A stretch of 64,000 nt of DNA from Trichosphaerium sp. ATCC 40318 (GCA_038496445.1 JALMLS010000322.1:186001-250000), one strand, 5' to 3'. Positions 47,660 to 59,831 are shown, counted from the stretch's first letter. Translations and numbers: made by a program. Notes: generated by a model not told the origin, from the sequence alone.

Positions 47660-50067
47660 ATGGCAACGAAGGAGCAGTTAGATGGGCTAAAGGAATCAGT
47701 TACGACACTGGACGCTGTCGTAGCAAAGGTAATAGCATTTACGCGCCTTTTGAGGCCTAAAAACGAAAATTTAAAAAAAAATTAACCAAACTAGTTAAAA
47801 ACTCTTGTATCTGATGGACATCCTCTAGCCTATCAAGTATTTGATGGTGCTGTATTTCAATTCGTTATTGGTGCCAAACCGTTTGGTACACCATTCTATA
47901 TTGGTAAGCAGGCGTTATATACTATCTCTTGAAGCTCGTACTGACGTCACACTAAAGATATCCGCAAACGCGTACTTGTCGAAGGTACACCGCCTATTTC
48001 TTCCAGAAATTACTCCTTTTTGACTTTCTCGCTCAGAATACAATGTCCACTCCGATGTAGAGGTTATTGCTACCTCTGCAGAGTTTGTAAAGTTTGCTAC
48101 AGGATCTGATGAAGACTCTCCACCTATTATGGAGGTTCATGGAATCCCAGAACGTGTTCGTCAGGTGGGTTTCCAAATACAACTTTCTGCTTTTTTTTTA
48201 ACTGACTTTTGCTTTAGCTTCAAGGACTTTCTATGTTACTTGCCCAAACTCCAGTAAATTTAGATGCAAGACAATTTGACGTTGTTGTTGTTGGCGCTGG
48301 AGCAAGTGGTATTGGTATAGGCATGATGTTATCAAGAACAATGCTTGACAATTATATCATTATTGATAGACATAGTATTGGTTCGTGCTTGTTACTGTGT
48401 CATCCATTATGTTATTACGAACATGTTGAGTCTTATGTTGGTATACTAGGGGGAACATTTAAACTATGGCCTAAGGAAATGAGATTCATATCTCCTTCAT
48501 TTTGTGGAAACTTCTTTGGTGCCATTGTACTCTACTTTCCAAAAATACCCAAACACGTGTCAGCTAACTGTACTTATCTCCTAGGACTTGAATGCTGTTT
48601 CATATGATACATCGCCAGCACATAGTATGGGAGTTGAACATCCGAATGGCGAAGAGTATGCATGTTACCTTGAACGTATAGCAAAAGCACATAAACTAAA
48701 AATTGCAACTCCTGTAAATGTTAGAGAAGTTGATTATTCTGAAGGCGAAAGTAAGTTACTGTGCTTTCTTCCATGTTCATCTAAAACTGATTCCAAACAC
48801 TTTGTGATAATTCTAGCTTATGAATCACAGCTCATGTAGGAACTTACTTTTGCTTTGAGGCTCATTCAGATACACTCTTGAGACTTCAGCAGGTACTTTC
48901 TATTCAGAATATATTATTTGGGCTGGAGGAGAGTTTCAGTATCCAAAGACGGACAGCTTCCCAGGATCTCAGAACTGTATGCATACGAGCTTAATACATA
49001 ACTACGCTTCAATGGCAAACAGTTCCATAGAACAATTTATCATTGGAGGCTACGAGAGGTACAAAATTAAGGTGCTCTGTAAAAGTAAAAAATTTCAAAT
49101 CTAGTGGCCTTGATGCAGCGATTGGACTTTCCTCTCATGGTTCTACAGTGAAAGTAATCGATGGAGGAAGTCCTTGGAATAAGCGAAGTAGTGATGCCAG
49201 TGTAATTGTAGCACCATATACAATGAAGCGCCTCACGTGCGTCAACAAATAGAGTACCAAATAGTGACTAAAACCGATTGTTCAGTGAAGCAAGAACAAG
49301 ACAAAACATACCAGGAATACCAAGTGTAACCCTTATAGACCATCATAGAGTAGATTCTGTTGACTTTTATACTGAAGGAGAGGACCTTCTTTGGAAGATT
49401 CATTGTACTAAGACAGAACGTGATGTACGCTTAAAGTTCTGTTTGAACGAAAAAACTAACTGTTTTTTTTTCTAAGTTCGAGGGAAACGAAACGTCTAAA
49501 GTCCCAGTGGAGTTCATAACAAAATCAAGGCCGTTTATTGCTACAGGATTCAAGGGAAGTCATCTTACATTGATGGAACCTTTTTTTGAGTGGTTAGAAG
49601 GTCAAGCAAAGTTAACAAAGAAAGATGAGTCAACTACTACAGAAGGATTATTTTTAGTTGGTACGTACAATTCCCTTTCGCAAAAAAAAATTTCTTCATG
49701 CTCGCTTGACTGTTGTCGAACAAAATGTTATTATTCAATTCCATATGTGCTATATGTGGTATTTTGGGTATACAATATAAGTTTTGTGATTCATTAAGAA
49801 AGTGTTGCGTCATTGCTTCAAAAAGAGGAATTTGTTTTGAAAAAAAAAACAACTTGTAATTTACTCTTCGTTTTAGGCCCTATGGTTCGTCATGAGAATA
49901 ATAAGATTATACTTTGCTTTGTGTATAAATTTAGACAACGTTTTGCTGTTGTTATTGAAGAAATATGCAAGCGTTTGGATATATCTTGTTCTTGGGTAAA
50001 GCCGTACAAGGATAATGGTTTATACATGGATGATTTTTCTTGTTGTCTTTCAAACTGCGTTTGCTAA
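47660..50067 (+). CDS. FAD-dependent monooxygenase/pyridine-nucleotide oxidoreductase
   Basis: About twelve exons encode roughly 600 residues. A 115-residue N-terminal part with a coiled-coil start precedes a Rossmann FAD site, FDVVVVGAGASGIGIGMMLS. Then come the family signatures WPKEMRFISPSF, DLNAVSYDTSPAHSMG, a second nucleotide-binding site GGYESGLDAAIGLSSHG, the ATG-type motif RPFIATGF, and ESTTTEGLFLVGPMVRH. These resemble FAD/NAD(P)H-dependent N-hydroxylating or flavin-containing monooxygenases. A 19-nt exon (48817-48835) is needed to keep frame between the DYSEGE and YTLETSAGTFY segments. The substrate cannot be inferred. Confidence 0.75.
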
Positions 50068-50395
50068 CTTACACTTCCGTATGCACGCGACGAAGAATGC
50101 ATTGTATCAAAACGTGAAAACAAAAGAGTTTATACAGGTATTATTCATACAGTACTTGTCCACTGCCTACTTCCTCCGGAAAAAACGAACAAAAGGTTCT
50201 GTGGCGCAAGACAATATCAACAAGGGTGACAAAAGTATCTTCGTCTGTACAATAATAAAACCCTCTTTTGGCTTATATACAATTTATTGATACTATGAAA
50301 ACCAAAGATGCTGGTGGAAGGGTTTTTAATTTATTTTACAAGATTCCCAGTAGCACATTTTTTTTCGTAAATTTTTCTTGATTTTTTCTTGTTTT
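50068..50395. other. Convergent 3' ends, no gene seen
   Basis: This 328-bp gap lies between the stop codons of the FAD enzyme and the RasGEF. It is T-rich near 50350-50400. It probably holds both polyadenylation regions. Confidence 0.4.
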
Positions 50396-53300
50396 TTATA
50401 CAGAAGGTCGCCTTGTTAATCTAGGTTCAAGTTTTCTTGATAATTCAAATAATTTATCATCATCTAATGTATGCATTTCTCCAAGAAGGAAAGATTGAAC
50501 ATACGGATCAGGGACAATGTGATAACGAAGTTTTTGGATTTTCTCCATAGAATTAATAACTTTTGCTATTTTCCTCATCTTGGTCCAATTTACGTTTCCT
50601 TTGCTTGTTTTTGTTGCTAAACCGTCTTTTATAAATGTAAGGTCCATCAAGAATACACCTAGAAAGAATAAAATTTAATTACAAAGTCACATGATGACGA
50701 TAAATGAAAAAAAAAACTTAAAGTACCTAAATAAGGAACAAAAGCAGAGTTTAAGTTTTTTATGGCTTCACGATACTTATGCCAATTTTTCGTTGGTGCT
50801 GTGTATTTCTTTAATTTCTCTTTTAGCTTTAGCCACTTAGATCCGAGCTCCTGGAGATTTTTTAACCTTAGAAAAAAAGCACAAAAAAAAAAAAGAAAAA
50901 GAAAAAAAGAAAAAAAAGTAAAAGAAAAGCTCAAAGCAGCAATCACGTACAGGCCAACATTTTAGTCTCTCCACTGCTGGGTTTGCTAGACCTAGATTTA
51001 TTTCAAGCAATCCACAATAATTCCGGGCTGCAAGACAATACTAAAGCCATACAGTTAGAACAACACAACTCACTCAAAAAAAAGCCAAAAATCAAAAAAC
51101 GAACCTGAGCAATAGACAGAAACTTCTTCACAACTGAAATACGTTTTGAAGGGTTTGGTGTGCTTATTATTTCTGTAGCAACCCATGAGCTAACCTATTA
51201 ATACATATTAGGATCACTAAGCCAATCAATAAGTCATACGTTATTAATCCACTTAATCGCAATATCCAAGTTCGGTGCTTGTTTTTCTCGATCTTCTTTC
51301 TTTCCTACAAGCCAGAAATTGACTTCATGAGCTTTTATTTTCTTGAATAATGAGAATTCAAGAAACGTAAGCTGTCTTGCAAACTTGTCCTCCCTAAAAA
51401 TCGTAAGAATTGAATAAATATGCTGCAAAGTTAACAGCACAAAATCGGTACATGGGACTTGTGTTTGTTGTGTATCGCACCTGAAATCAGTAATACTTAG
51501 GTCTGAAGGACGTTTTACATCTATAGAAGGTACACACAATCGCGCTCTAGCATCTTGTTCTTGCTCTTTAGTCATCTATAAGAGTAACAATAAGCAATCA
51601 TGTTTGTTTATACAAGAAAAAGCATAGCTCATTAACAAGAAATTAGCTCATGCGTACTGAGAAAATATATCGTTTATTCGGCCTAAAACCATATAGACTT
51701 GACGAAGATCCTCTTTGATGAATAAGATGACGTTTGAGAGCTAAAAAGTGGATGTCAATACAACCAAGAATTTTAGGCTTTTTTTTTTTTCTTATTACCT
51801 TCTGATAGCAATTCAATAGCAAGATCTTGTGGTAGTGAGTATGGCTCACCACAAAGGTAACGAATGATGTACGGTCCTTCAATTAAAGTTATTATATGAA
51901 CAAATGAGGAAGAAGGAATGGCGTTTTAAGTACCTTTAAACTTAACACTGCCTGTAACATCCATTGCATCAATAATAAGTTTCTCTAGAGCTTCCGTATC
52001 AAAACCTGACTTCATAAACCGGATATACTGGTTCAAATGAGCTGAAAACCCAAGCTGTGATATTAACCTGGAGACAGAGAACATTAGAACGAAAACAGCC
52101 AACAAAGAATAACATAGTTCATAGGACCAGAAAAATGTTTTAATTTAATTTGTGGTAAATAGCGTACGTTATTCTCTGTTCAATAAAGTCTTTCAAGACA
52201 TCAATCAATCCATCATTTTGTAAAGCCTTATAACTATGTTGTATCCATTTGTTCAAAAATAGAACAATTCTATAGGCCGAACAGTAAGCATAGACCAAAA
52301 AAACAAAATACATCAAATTAAGCCCAACAAGATAACTCCTTTACGAGCAGCATGGTAAAAAATTACGCAAATTATTAATGGTAAACACTTACTTATGTTG
52401 AGAGTATATACGGTCTTTGTTTAACTGCTCAATTTTATCAGGAGTGGCATTAGTGGGTGGATGTAAATCAAACCTGTAGATTCAAATGTTACAAAAAAAA
52501 AAAACAAAACAAACAATACAAACAATACTACTATTTCCATCTACTAACCTCGCTGTAATATGTTTCAAGACTTCAGTAGGATTTGTAAAATAAATAATTG
52601 TTTTGATAAAGTCATCAGTAAAGTCAACTACATAAGACAAGTGTTAACAAGCAGAATTTGAAAAAAAAAAAAAAAAAAAAGAAATGAAGTCTCCCGAGAT
52701 TATGGGTACCATATCGTTTGTCTGTTAATGCAAAGATCAATCCAGCAACTGTAGAGTCTTTTATAACACGTTTATGTTTTCCTTTGGATAGAACATAATG
52801 CTGTAAATAAAAGTTAGTGAGAGTGTTAAAATAGAAACTATTTCTTTAATGGTACGTACAATGCCATTTTCAAAGTGCATTTCACGCTTTGATTTTCCAC
52901 TACGGCTACTTCTAGAGCCCATAGTAATTGAGTCATTTGATGATAATGGCGTGTTAGTAAGCTCACCTAGTTAATCATCAGCTAAAAATATCTACGACTT
53001 AAATGCAAATAGCAAGCATTCTTTCACTCACTACTGCTTTTGACGTACTTCCAGAATCTGAATCATCAAAGTCAAGTCTCTTTCTAGTACCAGGGAATCC
53101 TTAGAACATAGTTAATTTGAAGACTGACCACGTGTAATAAGCTGAAAACAACTTTTTTCAAATTGGCGCAAAAAGATCTTATTATTTTGAGTTGTCTTCT
53201 TACCTTGCCTCTCTCTTCTTGAAGATTTCGAACCTCCCCGTAGTAGAAACGAATACTTACTTGTACGCTTTTTCATATGACGACGCCCAGTCGAAGTACG

Positions 53301-54379
53301 ATCACGTTTATCATGACTTTTTTTAGAATGACGGCTTGATTTGCTTGGTTTGCGTGTAGGAAGCCATTCGCTGTTGCCCTTAGTGCCGTCGTGGGTATTT
53401 CTGTATGCCCCATCACGAGCGCTTTTAGGAGCCTTTGAATGCCGTGCTGAGTGCTTTTTCTTTTTACTAGAGGACGTAAAAAGTCAGAACAAAAAACGTG
53501 AAAAAAAAACATTAAAAAAACTCAAATTACAATGAAGAAGCGCCTACCCATGAGTTGCAGATTTCCGTCTTTGTTTTTTAACCTCTTTTAAATCCAATGA
53601 AAACATAGACTCGGATGTTTCTTTATTCTTTTGTTTTCCACGGCTGTGGCGAGACCATTTTTTCGAAATTTTTTTCTCGATTTGTGAAAGCGTGGAGGAA
53701 ATGTCTATCATGAAACATGTCAAGGAAAAAGCTTTGAGGATTTTTTTTTAAACGGTACCTTCTTCTGTTAAATCTTCTCCTTTATTATCAGAGTCCTTAA
53801 TAAGCTCTTCAAGTGCCTCAACATTTTTTGCTAAAATTAAAAACAAACTGTTACTCATCGTTGTTATTAATACGCAGTAGAGTACGTTTGGGAATAAAAT
53901 TCACGTTGAAAATGTAAAAATGTGATTGAAAAAAAAAAAACCAAGCAGTACAAGCCAACGCCTACCTCCAATGACTGTTAACCTTCTTTGCTCATGCATA
54001 TGTGTTTCGCCGCTAGTTAATTCAACCTCCTCATCAGAGGAAGAACTTCCCTAAAGAGACCTCACGTGAGTAAAGAAACCCAAAAAAAAATGCCTTTGAT
54101 TGAAAGAAGAAAAAAATCTCCTAAGGACCCGTTCTAAAAAAAAGATTTCCCGGCTGTCATGTATCAACAACAATGTTCAAATACACAAGCGTACAGAGTA
54201 TTCTATTAGGTCATCATCTATGAGTGCAGCTTCGCCAGCAACGGCCAAACTTCTACCGTTATCTGCCGTTCTTGTGCCTTGTCCTATACCTCCACCAGCG
54301 ATAAAATCATCCGAATTCGTCTGTGCAGTATCCGCTACATTTTTATGTAAGATAAAATTGGAGGCTTTGCTAATGGCGT
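50396..54379 (-). CDS. Ras guanine-nucleotide exchange factor (CDC25 homology)
   Basis: About eighteen short exons encode a long disordered, Ser/Lys-rich N-terminus (for example SRHSKKSHDKRDRTSTGRRH), then a RasGEF_N module (VDFTDDFIKTIIYFTNPTEV) and a catalytic CDC25 domain. Catalytic landmarks include FARQLTFLEFSLFKKIKAHE, VSSWVATEII, the helix AVERLKCWP with NLQELGSKW, NWHKYREAIKN, FVPYLGVFLMDLTFIKDG and the terminal FELSRKLEPR. It should load GTP onto Ras, plausibly the Ras at 12.2 kb. The acceptor at 54380 is the last point I can support. The true start is upstream; a tiny exon from ATG 54715 (MEYN) is one in-frame option. Exon order in 51.6-52.3 kb is inferred from RasGEF_N pattern only. 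Confidence 0.8.
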
Positions 54380-55870
54380 CTAAACGCCAAAAGAAATAGT
54401 TTTGAGTTGTTTTGACGCTGATACATTTATACAAGGCGACCAAAAAAAAAAACCGTAACGAAGCACGTCAGTTGTGGAAATTTACTGTTTGGAGCTTTAA
54501 AAAATGATGTCTAGATGCTATACAGCACTTTGCTAATTTTTTTTTTCGCGACGGTTTTTATTCTACCCATTAGTTATCTTTCGCAAAACGTACTCTGTGG
54601 TGACACTGGTACTGTCATCTCCCAACTGGGTAGCGTAGGAACGGACTTTACTCGTCTTATTAAAGCTGGCGGTAAAACTACTCTAGTCGCTTGTTTTCGC
54701 TTTACTGTATTCCATGGCTCCACTCTATCATAAATTAGAAGTGATAGCCAATATTAACCTTTTTTGTAAAAAGTGTACCGGCTAGACCCTTTGCTTGCAT
54801 ATTTTTTGCTTGGTGGCGTCCATAAAAGCGAAGGATGTTGTTTCTTATTAATATTCTGCTCTATTTGTTCTGGTGCCGTTCCAGCAGTATAAGTCATAAG
54901 CATTTCGCACTAGTACGCGTATTTAGATACGGTAGGGTAGAAATACCCAAGTTTTACCTCGTTTGCACCAACACTGGCGCTCTGCGTCAAACTCTCAAAC
55001 CCTTTGTACTTTGCATGGTGTGGGGTGGTACCAAATGAATTGGCAATTGCAGTGTACATTGCTTGGTAACTAACGTCTATTTAAATTGTGACACGCAACA
55101 ATACTTCAGAAAACTCGTATGTACGTAACAAACCACGATTGCGGTAGTCAGTTTTAGATTAAAATGCAATTATTACTTATTTTGGTAAGTAACTTGAAAG
55201 GTTTTTTTCTTTACTTCACTTCTTGTCACCAGCTTCAGTAATGACATATCTAAAGGTATAACACCGCATGTACGACATAGTAGTCACGAGAAACGTGTTA
55301 GGACAATATTTTAGTACATTCCAAAACAGCGTACTTCGCTTCATTGTAGTTTGTGTCAGTTGGTTCGTAAGGACAGTTTTGTCCTGAAGGCCACTAGTGG
55401 TTACCGTGTCATGGTTGACGCTATCTGTTAGCGAAATTGCATATCTTGCTATCCTGCTGCCACTTAACTTGTAGCCTTCTGTTGTTGTTCAACTACCAAT
55501 CTGCAGCATGTTATTTTTCTAGCCAATCATCAAAGCACAAAAAGAAAGAACAATCATACACAACTTCGCAGGTAAGGAGGACGTAATGCCTCCAAGGGAT
55601 TCGATAATTTGATTCGTGCAACGACATTAACATGTTGATACGAATTAACGTTCAATCTCCTTTGCCATTTAGTATCAATAATAACTATCAGTTTCTTCTT
55701 ACCTTTCCTACTTCACATCCTGAGTCTCATCAATACATCAATGGATGGGTGAAATAGCACACTATTTTACAGCTGTTTGTCGAACAGACTGAATGCATTC
55801 AATAATTATCTCCCGCAACAAATCGTCGTACAAAAAGCAGTCTCATCATTGAACGACAAACAAAGCTTGG
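54380..55870. other. Long region without a supported gene
   Basis: About 1.5 kb. A plus-strand frame from ATG 54515 encodes a hydrophobic leader (MLYSTLLIFFFATVFILPIS) followed by about 50 residues and could be a small secreted protein, but nothing else supports it. The rest has only short frames. The 5' end of the RasGEF gene should also lie here. Confidence 0.35.
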
Positions 55871-55875
55871 CTTTC

Positions 55876-56178
55876 TCAGCCTACAGCATTGATAAAATAG
55901 CGTATAGATAAGGTACTTAAGCAAATCATCCAACCTTTAGGCTTTGACCGCGGAATACCTATTGACAACATACCAAAACGCTCGTAAATAGTTACCGAAG
56001 TACCTATGGCTAATATTGAATGAAGAAAAAAGGTTTCACACTCCCACACGAAACGTACAAAAAACGAAATGAAAGAATGGTCTCGCGCTTGTGGCCTTAT
56101 TAGAGTAAATTTACCGGTGTAGCTCGCTACAAAAATCAAACCGTCACGCACGTGGTCGAAACTCAAAAATTCTGACAA
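55876..56178 (-). CDS. Possible exon(s) of an unassigned protein
   Basis: A 100-codon open frame without a clear ATG start reads FDHVRDGLIFVASYTGKFTL and later FGMLSIGIPRSKPKGWM. Composition is protein-like. It may be a separate small gene, or continue from the neighbouring gene at 56263 through an intron I could not place in frame. Confidence 0.3.
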   Translation of the reverse strand: MSEFLSFDHVRDGLIFVASYTGKFTLIRPQARDHSFISFFVRFVWECETFFLHSILAIGTSVTIYERFGMLSIGIPRSKPKGWMICLSTLSIRYFINAVG

Positions 56179-56262
56179 AGGAAAAAAAAACCGTAAAAAA
56201 CTGAGGTACGTTTTTTATTTTGATTGGTGTGTGAGTGGTCGTTGTTTAGTGCGATTTATCAG

Positions 56263-56718
56263 TCACTTGTGGTACGGTACAACCGTAAATTGCTGAAAAG
56301 ATACGTAGAAATAGCCAGGTTGAGATGGGTTTAAACAGAAACTTTTCTTTCCACGCCTGGACTTTTTCATTTGCGGAGCAGGCCTGAATGAAATTATATC
56401 GGCGTTAGGCACGTATCTCGCTTTGTAGTATTCATTATCAAGCTTTGAGCGTACAGTTGTTGTAATGGCAACCCGTGGTACGGGATACATATGGCCTAAA
56501 CGAAAGTTACGTTCTAGATAGTGAGTCGGTTTTTTTTCTTTTTTTGTTAACGTACTATTGGCAGGTCTTATAGGAGCAAGGACATTTTTGCGATATAAGC
56601 CAGACTCGTTAGTCCACCCAGTTACCCTTCCAGAAAAACGAAACGGTGGTTCGTTACTTTGCTGCTGTGGTGTAGACACAGATAAGAGAGACATGTTTTT
56701 TTTGGTTCGGTTGGACAT
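56263..56718 (-). CDS. Small basic protein, unassigned
   Basis: Two exons joined by an intron of about 45 nt (GTACGT to CTATCTAG) give about 135 residues from ATG 56718. The N-terminus is Ser/Asn/Lys-rich. The middle has RVTGWTNESGLYRKNVLAPI and NFRLGHMYPVPRVAI, and the end GYFYVSFQQFTVVPYHK. No family is recognised. The ordered Pro/Tyr/Arg motifs suggest a conserved short protein, perhaps ciliary or cytoskeletal, but that is a guess. Confidence 0.5.
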   Translation of the reverse strand: MSNRTKKNMSLLSVSTPQQQSNEPPFRFSGRVTGWTNESGLYRKNVLAPIRPANSTLTKKEKKPTHYLERNFRLGHMYPVPRVAITTTVRSKLDNEYYKARYVPNADIISFRPAPQMKKSRRGKKSFCLNPSQPGYFYVSFQQFTVVPYHK

Positions 56719-56862
56719 TTCTGGCACTCTTTGTTTGTGTTTCGGATTCTGTGTCCTAGGTTTTTGATAGCCAAATAGCAGCTAACTAAGCGAAGAAGCA
56801 ATAAAAGAGCCAAAGTTAGCAGGTAAGTAGTTGTAGGTTCAATAGAACATGTCAATGAAGCA

Positions 56863-57156
56863 TTGACAAAAGGTATTTATTATGCCAAGGTTAGTGAGTT
56901 AAATTACTTAACCCCTTTTTTTTTGGTGCAACTTAAACGAACAAACTTCTACTTCTACGGCCACACACCCTCCTATTATAATGTCAACTCTTATCAAATC
57001 GATCACAACCTTTGCGCAACGTACATACAGACGCTTTGCGAGAAAACAACAAGTATGACAAATCCAGAGGAGCGTATTCACCAAGTACTCTCAGACGATG
57101 GTCTTGAGGCTGGTATCATCTATTTGCTACACCTTTGTGATGAAATGAAATGCTGA
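56863..57156 (+). CDS. Possible small protein ending in a helical segment
   Basis: The last part of this frame reads NPEERIHQVLSDDGLEAGII and LLHLCDEMKC and looks genuinely coding. The upstream part has no good ATG and may be intronic. A short overlapping frame (ATG 56981, MSTLIKSITTFAQRTYRRFA) looks like a mitochondrial presequence and ends at a GTATGA donor, so a spliced mitochondrial protein is possible. Confidence 0.3.
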   Translation: MTKGIYYAKVSELNYLTPFFLVQLKRTNFYFYGHTPSYYNVNSYQIDHNLCATYIQTLCEKTTSMTNPEERIHQVLSDDGLEAGIIYLLHLCDEMKC

Positions 57157-58185
57157 TAACCAACGACCTAAAGAACCCAAAAACACCAAACCTCAATGCC
57201 TCATCCATTAACAATGGCAACGGCAAACAAATGTAACATTAGTAAAAAGTGTAAAAACAGATAAAATTGTAACAAAAGTAAAAAACCGTATTCTCTCAAT
57301 ATTCTTTCGTTTGTTTTGTTGGTTTTTTCCATAACCGGTTACACAAGAATCTGATAAAAGATGCCAAGTGTTTTCAGATTCAAAGTGTATTTCCCAACCA
57401 AGAATAGCGCATTTACAAAGTGTAGCTCTTTTTTGTTTTCTTTTCTTTGCAAGAATTTGCAGTGTTACTTCTTGTCGAAAGTAAATGGCTTTTTAGGTAG
57501 CAGGGGGTACATGTTAAGAATATGGTGAGAAGTACGATTGTCGATTACAGACAAAACAGCTATTTTTATTTTATTTGTCGGGTAATTGACTATTTCTCCG
57601 TATTTGGTTTAATTACTTTTTTTGTCGCGCCTTTTTGGAAAGCCACATCGCTTGGGACTGATGAAAAACACGACATCCATAGAGTTCCGGATGAAATTAG
57701 ATTTATCATAAAAACCGTTCTGGTTGTCAACCATCACCTTCCTAATTTGTTAATTTGGTAATATTTAAATATACGAGATGGCGATTTTCTTATTCGCATT
57801 CTGACGCTTGTTTCAAACACGGTATATTCTTTTGTTGCTCGTAGTACGTATGAAACTTAGTTTTCTTAAATTATGTTGATTCGGCTTCCGCGCAGTTATC
57901 TCACACCAGACAACCTTGATGTGTTACCGCTACAACGCCACACAAACAACGCAATAAAGTTAAGCGTTGAGCTAAGTTAATGTTTAAACGAGTAACAACA
58001 TTCTACACAAACAACAGAGATGCTTGAACACTTGACTAGATACACGCTAGACCACTCTAAAAGGTGTCTGATTATTATTAGGTAGAAATACGCATGAAAC
58101 GCATGCTACGCAGTTTGGAGATACTTGACGCGTATTTTAGTGACAATTATTAACCCTAAACCTGCGATACAACACTTCTTCAAAT
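57157..58185. other. Long region without a supported gene
   Basis: About 1 kb. A plus-strand frame at 57522-57761 ends in EKHDIHRVPDEIRFIIKTVL and may contain an exon, but no start or partner exon was found. No repeat or RNA gene was recognised. Confidence 0.35.
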
Positions 58186-58797
58186 ATGCTTTCTTTCATC
58201 TCCAAAACTGTACGTAGCCTCTGTAACAAAAAACGACGTGCTCCAAAGCACATGTCTGCTCAAAGCCTTGGCAACGACCTCTGCTCCATCGCAACGATAT
58301 TGAGCCGTACGGTCTGTTGCCTAGACTTCAAGCACAGCACTGGCTACGTACACGCGAACATAACCCCTGAGACTGTTGTTCTGATGTCTAGTGGCAATTC
58401 ATACTTAAAAGGCCCGATGTACATGCTATCAAACAACCTACAGGCGGACAACAACGGGTACGAGTTTCCTGATTACGGTCACTCGAAAACAACCGACATC
58501 TACCAAATCGGCTACTTGGCTGCAGAGCTTTTCTTGGGTAGCAAAGGCGACGATTGGATCGACGCGACAGGCGAATCTGATCTTATTTTCTTTTTGGCCA
58601 ACTATACGAACGCAAGGCGTCAGATATCACGCCTCAAGGAAGCCAAAGCTCCAGACAGCCTTGTTCGATTCGTTTCCCTTTGCTTTGAAGAGAATACGAC
58701 AACAGATGATCTGAGAGAAGCAACGTTTCTACACTACAGAGTAAACACGCGACGCGAATTTCGCAAGTGCATTATCAAGAAGCACAAAAACTTGTAA
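58186..58797 (+). CDS. Intronless degenerate protein-kinase-like protein
   Basis: A single exon of 203 codons. It lacks an N-lobe: there is no glycine loop and no VAIK lysine. The segment GYVHANITPETVVLMSSGNS aligns with the catalytic loop HRDIKPENIL but has no catalytic aspartate. No DFG follows. The next recognisable piece, TTDIYQIGYLAAELFLGSKG, matches the alpha-F helix (DxWSxGxxxxEL). It is therefore probably a pseudokinase or a remnant kept under selection. Codon use is more GC-rich than in neighbouring genes, which together with the lack of introns hints at a different origin. The N-terminus is basic and Ser-rich. Confidence 0.6.
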   Translation: MLSFISKTVRSLCNKKRRAPKHMSAQSLGNDLCSIATILSRTVCCLDFKHSTGYVHANITPETVVLMSSGNSYLKGPMYMLSNNLQADNNGYEFPDYGHSKTTDIYQIGYLAAELFLGSKGDDWIDATGESDLIFFLANYTNARRQISRLKEAKAPDSLVRFVSLCFEENTTTDDLREATFLHYRVNTRREFRKCIIKKHKNL

Positions 58798-58886
58798 AGA
58801 AACACTTCGATATCGAAAACAAAATAAATGTAATTGTAGCACCTTTGTTCTTTGTTGTTTTATTTCCCCTTCTTGACAATTCAACA

Positions 58887-59481
58887 TTAGTCAAATGTTA
58901 CTTCTGACAACAAAATACCATCCTCATGCCATCTCTTATGTATATGTTTTAACTCCCCTCTTACGTAGTAACCATGTTCTCTTATCTTACCATTATAATG
59001 CCAATTTCTATACTCTCCATGAAGTACATTATTGATATAAAAGCAAACTTCATCCAAGTTACCATTATAAAACCAGGTCGTATATTCTCCATCCTTAACG
59101 CCTTTTACATACTTACATTGCTGGGATAACTGACCGTTTCTATGCCAAGCCACATACTCACCATGTCTTATACCATGTACCCAATTGGCAACACATAAAA
59201 GCTGTGACTTAGAGTAAAAACGAGAAAACTCTCTTTTAATCCATTTTCCATTTTTTTTAAAGTCAAAATCAAACCTTGTTGTCGTTGCTGTAAGTTTAGA
59301 TAAACATGGCCATTTCACGTATATCTCATCATCTGATTCAAATATATCAAGCTGTATCTCTACTGGAAGGCTTAATAAAAGACATTCATCCGTATTTGGT
59401 GGTACTACCTGTTATCGCCGATTAGGTAATAATAAGTGAGTGAAAGAATTGTTAGGTAGGTACCGCCTGTACTACTGCCAT
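58887..59481 (-). CDS. F-box protein with MORN_2 (YwqK-like) repeats
   Basis: Two exons: MAVVQA from ATG 59481, then a 54-nt intron (GTACCT to AACAG), then the main exon, about 180 residues. The start of exon 2 has an F-box-like segment (LLLSLPVEIQLDIFESDDEI). Five repeats of about 22 residues follow with the pattern G-x-x-x-W/Y-x-x-N/D-G, for example HGEYVAWHRNGQLSQQCKYV, DGEYTTWFYNGNLDEVCFYI and HGEYRNWHYNGKIREHGYYV. These are MORN_2 repeats, known from the bacterial YwqK family and from protists and giant viruses. An SCF adaptor using MORN_2 repeats to bind substrates is an inference. Confidence 0.7.
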
Positions 59482-59831
59482 TTGCTAGTGTTTTGTGGTT
59501 AGATAACGGTCGCTAGTAAGGATTTTTCTTCGCCGTCTCGGTAGCTTGCTATGGAATGATATAGACGTGTTAAACCGAACCTACACAAAAATCTGATAGT
59601 GGGCTGAACGAAATGAGTTGACCAAAATGGAAATTGACAAAAAAAAACGTGATTTTGCTTTCACAGCTAGAATTGATTTGCAGGGACACACGTTTCAGAT
59701 ATGATATAATTTAACTACGCATAAGTTAAAACCACCAAAAAGGAATAAATTACCGGTCAACTCTAAAGAGGATAAAACTTTGCCAATGTCTAAATAAAGT
59801 CTTTGTTTTTTCGGTTTTTTGTTTATTGTTA

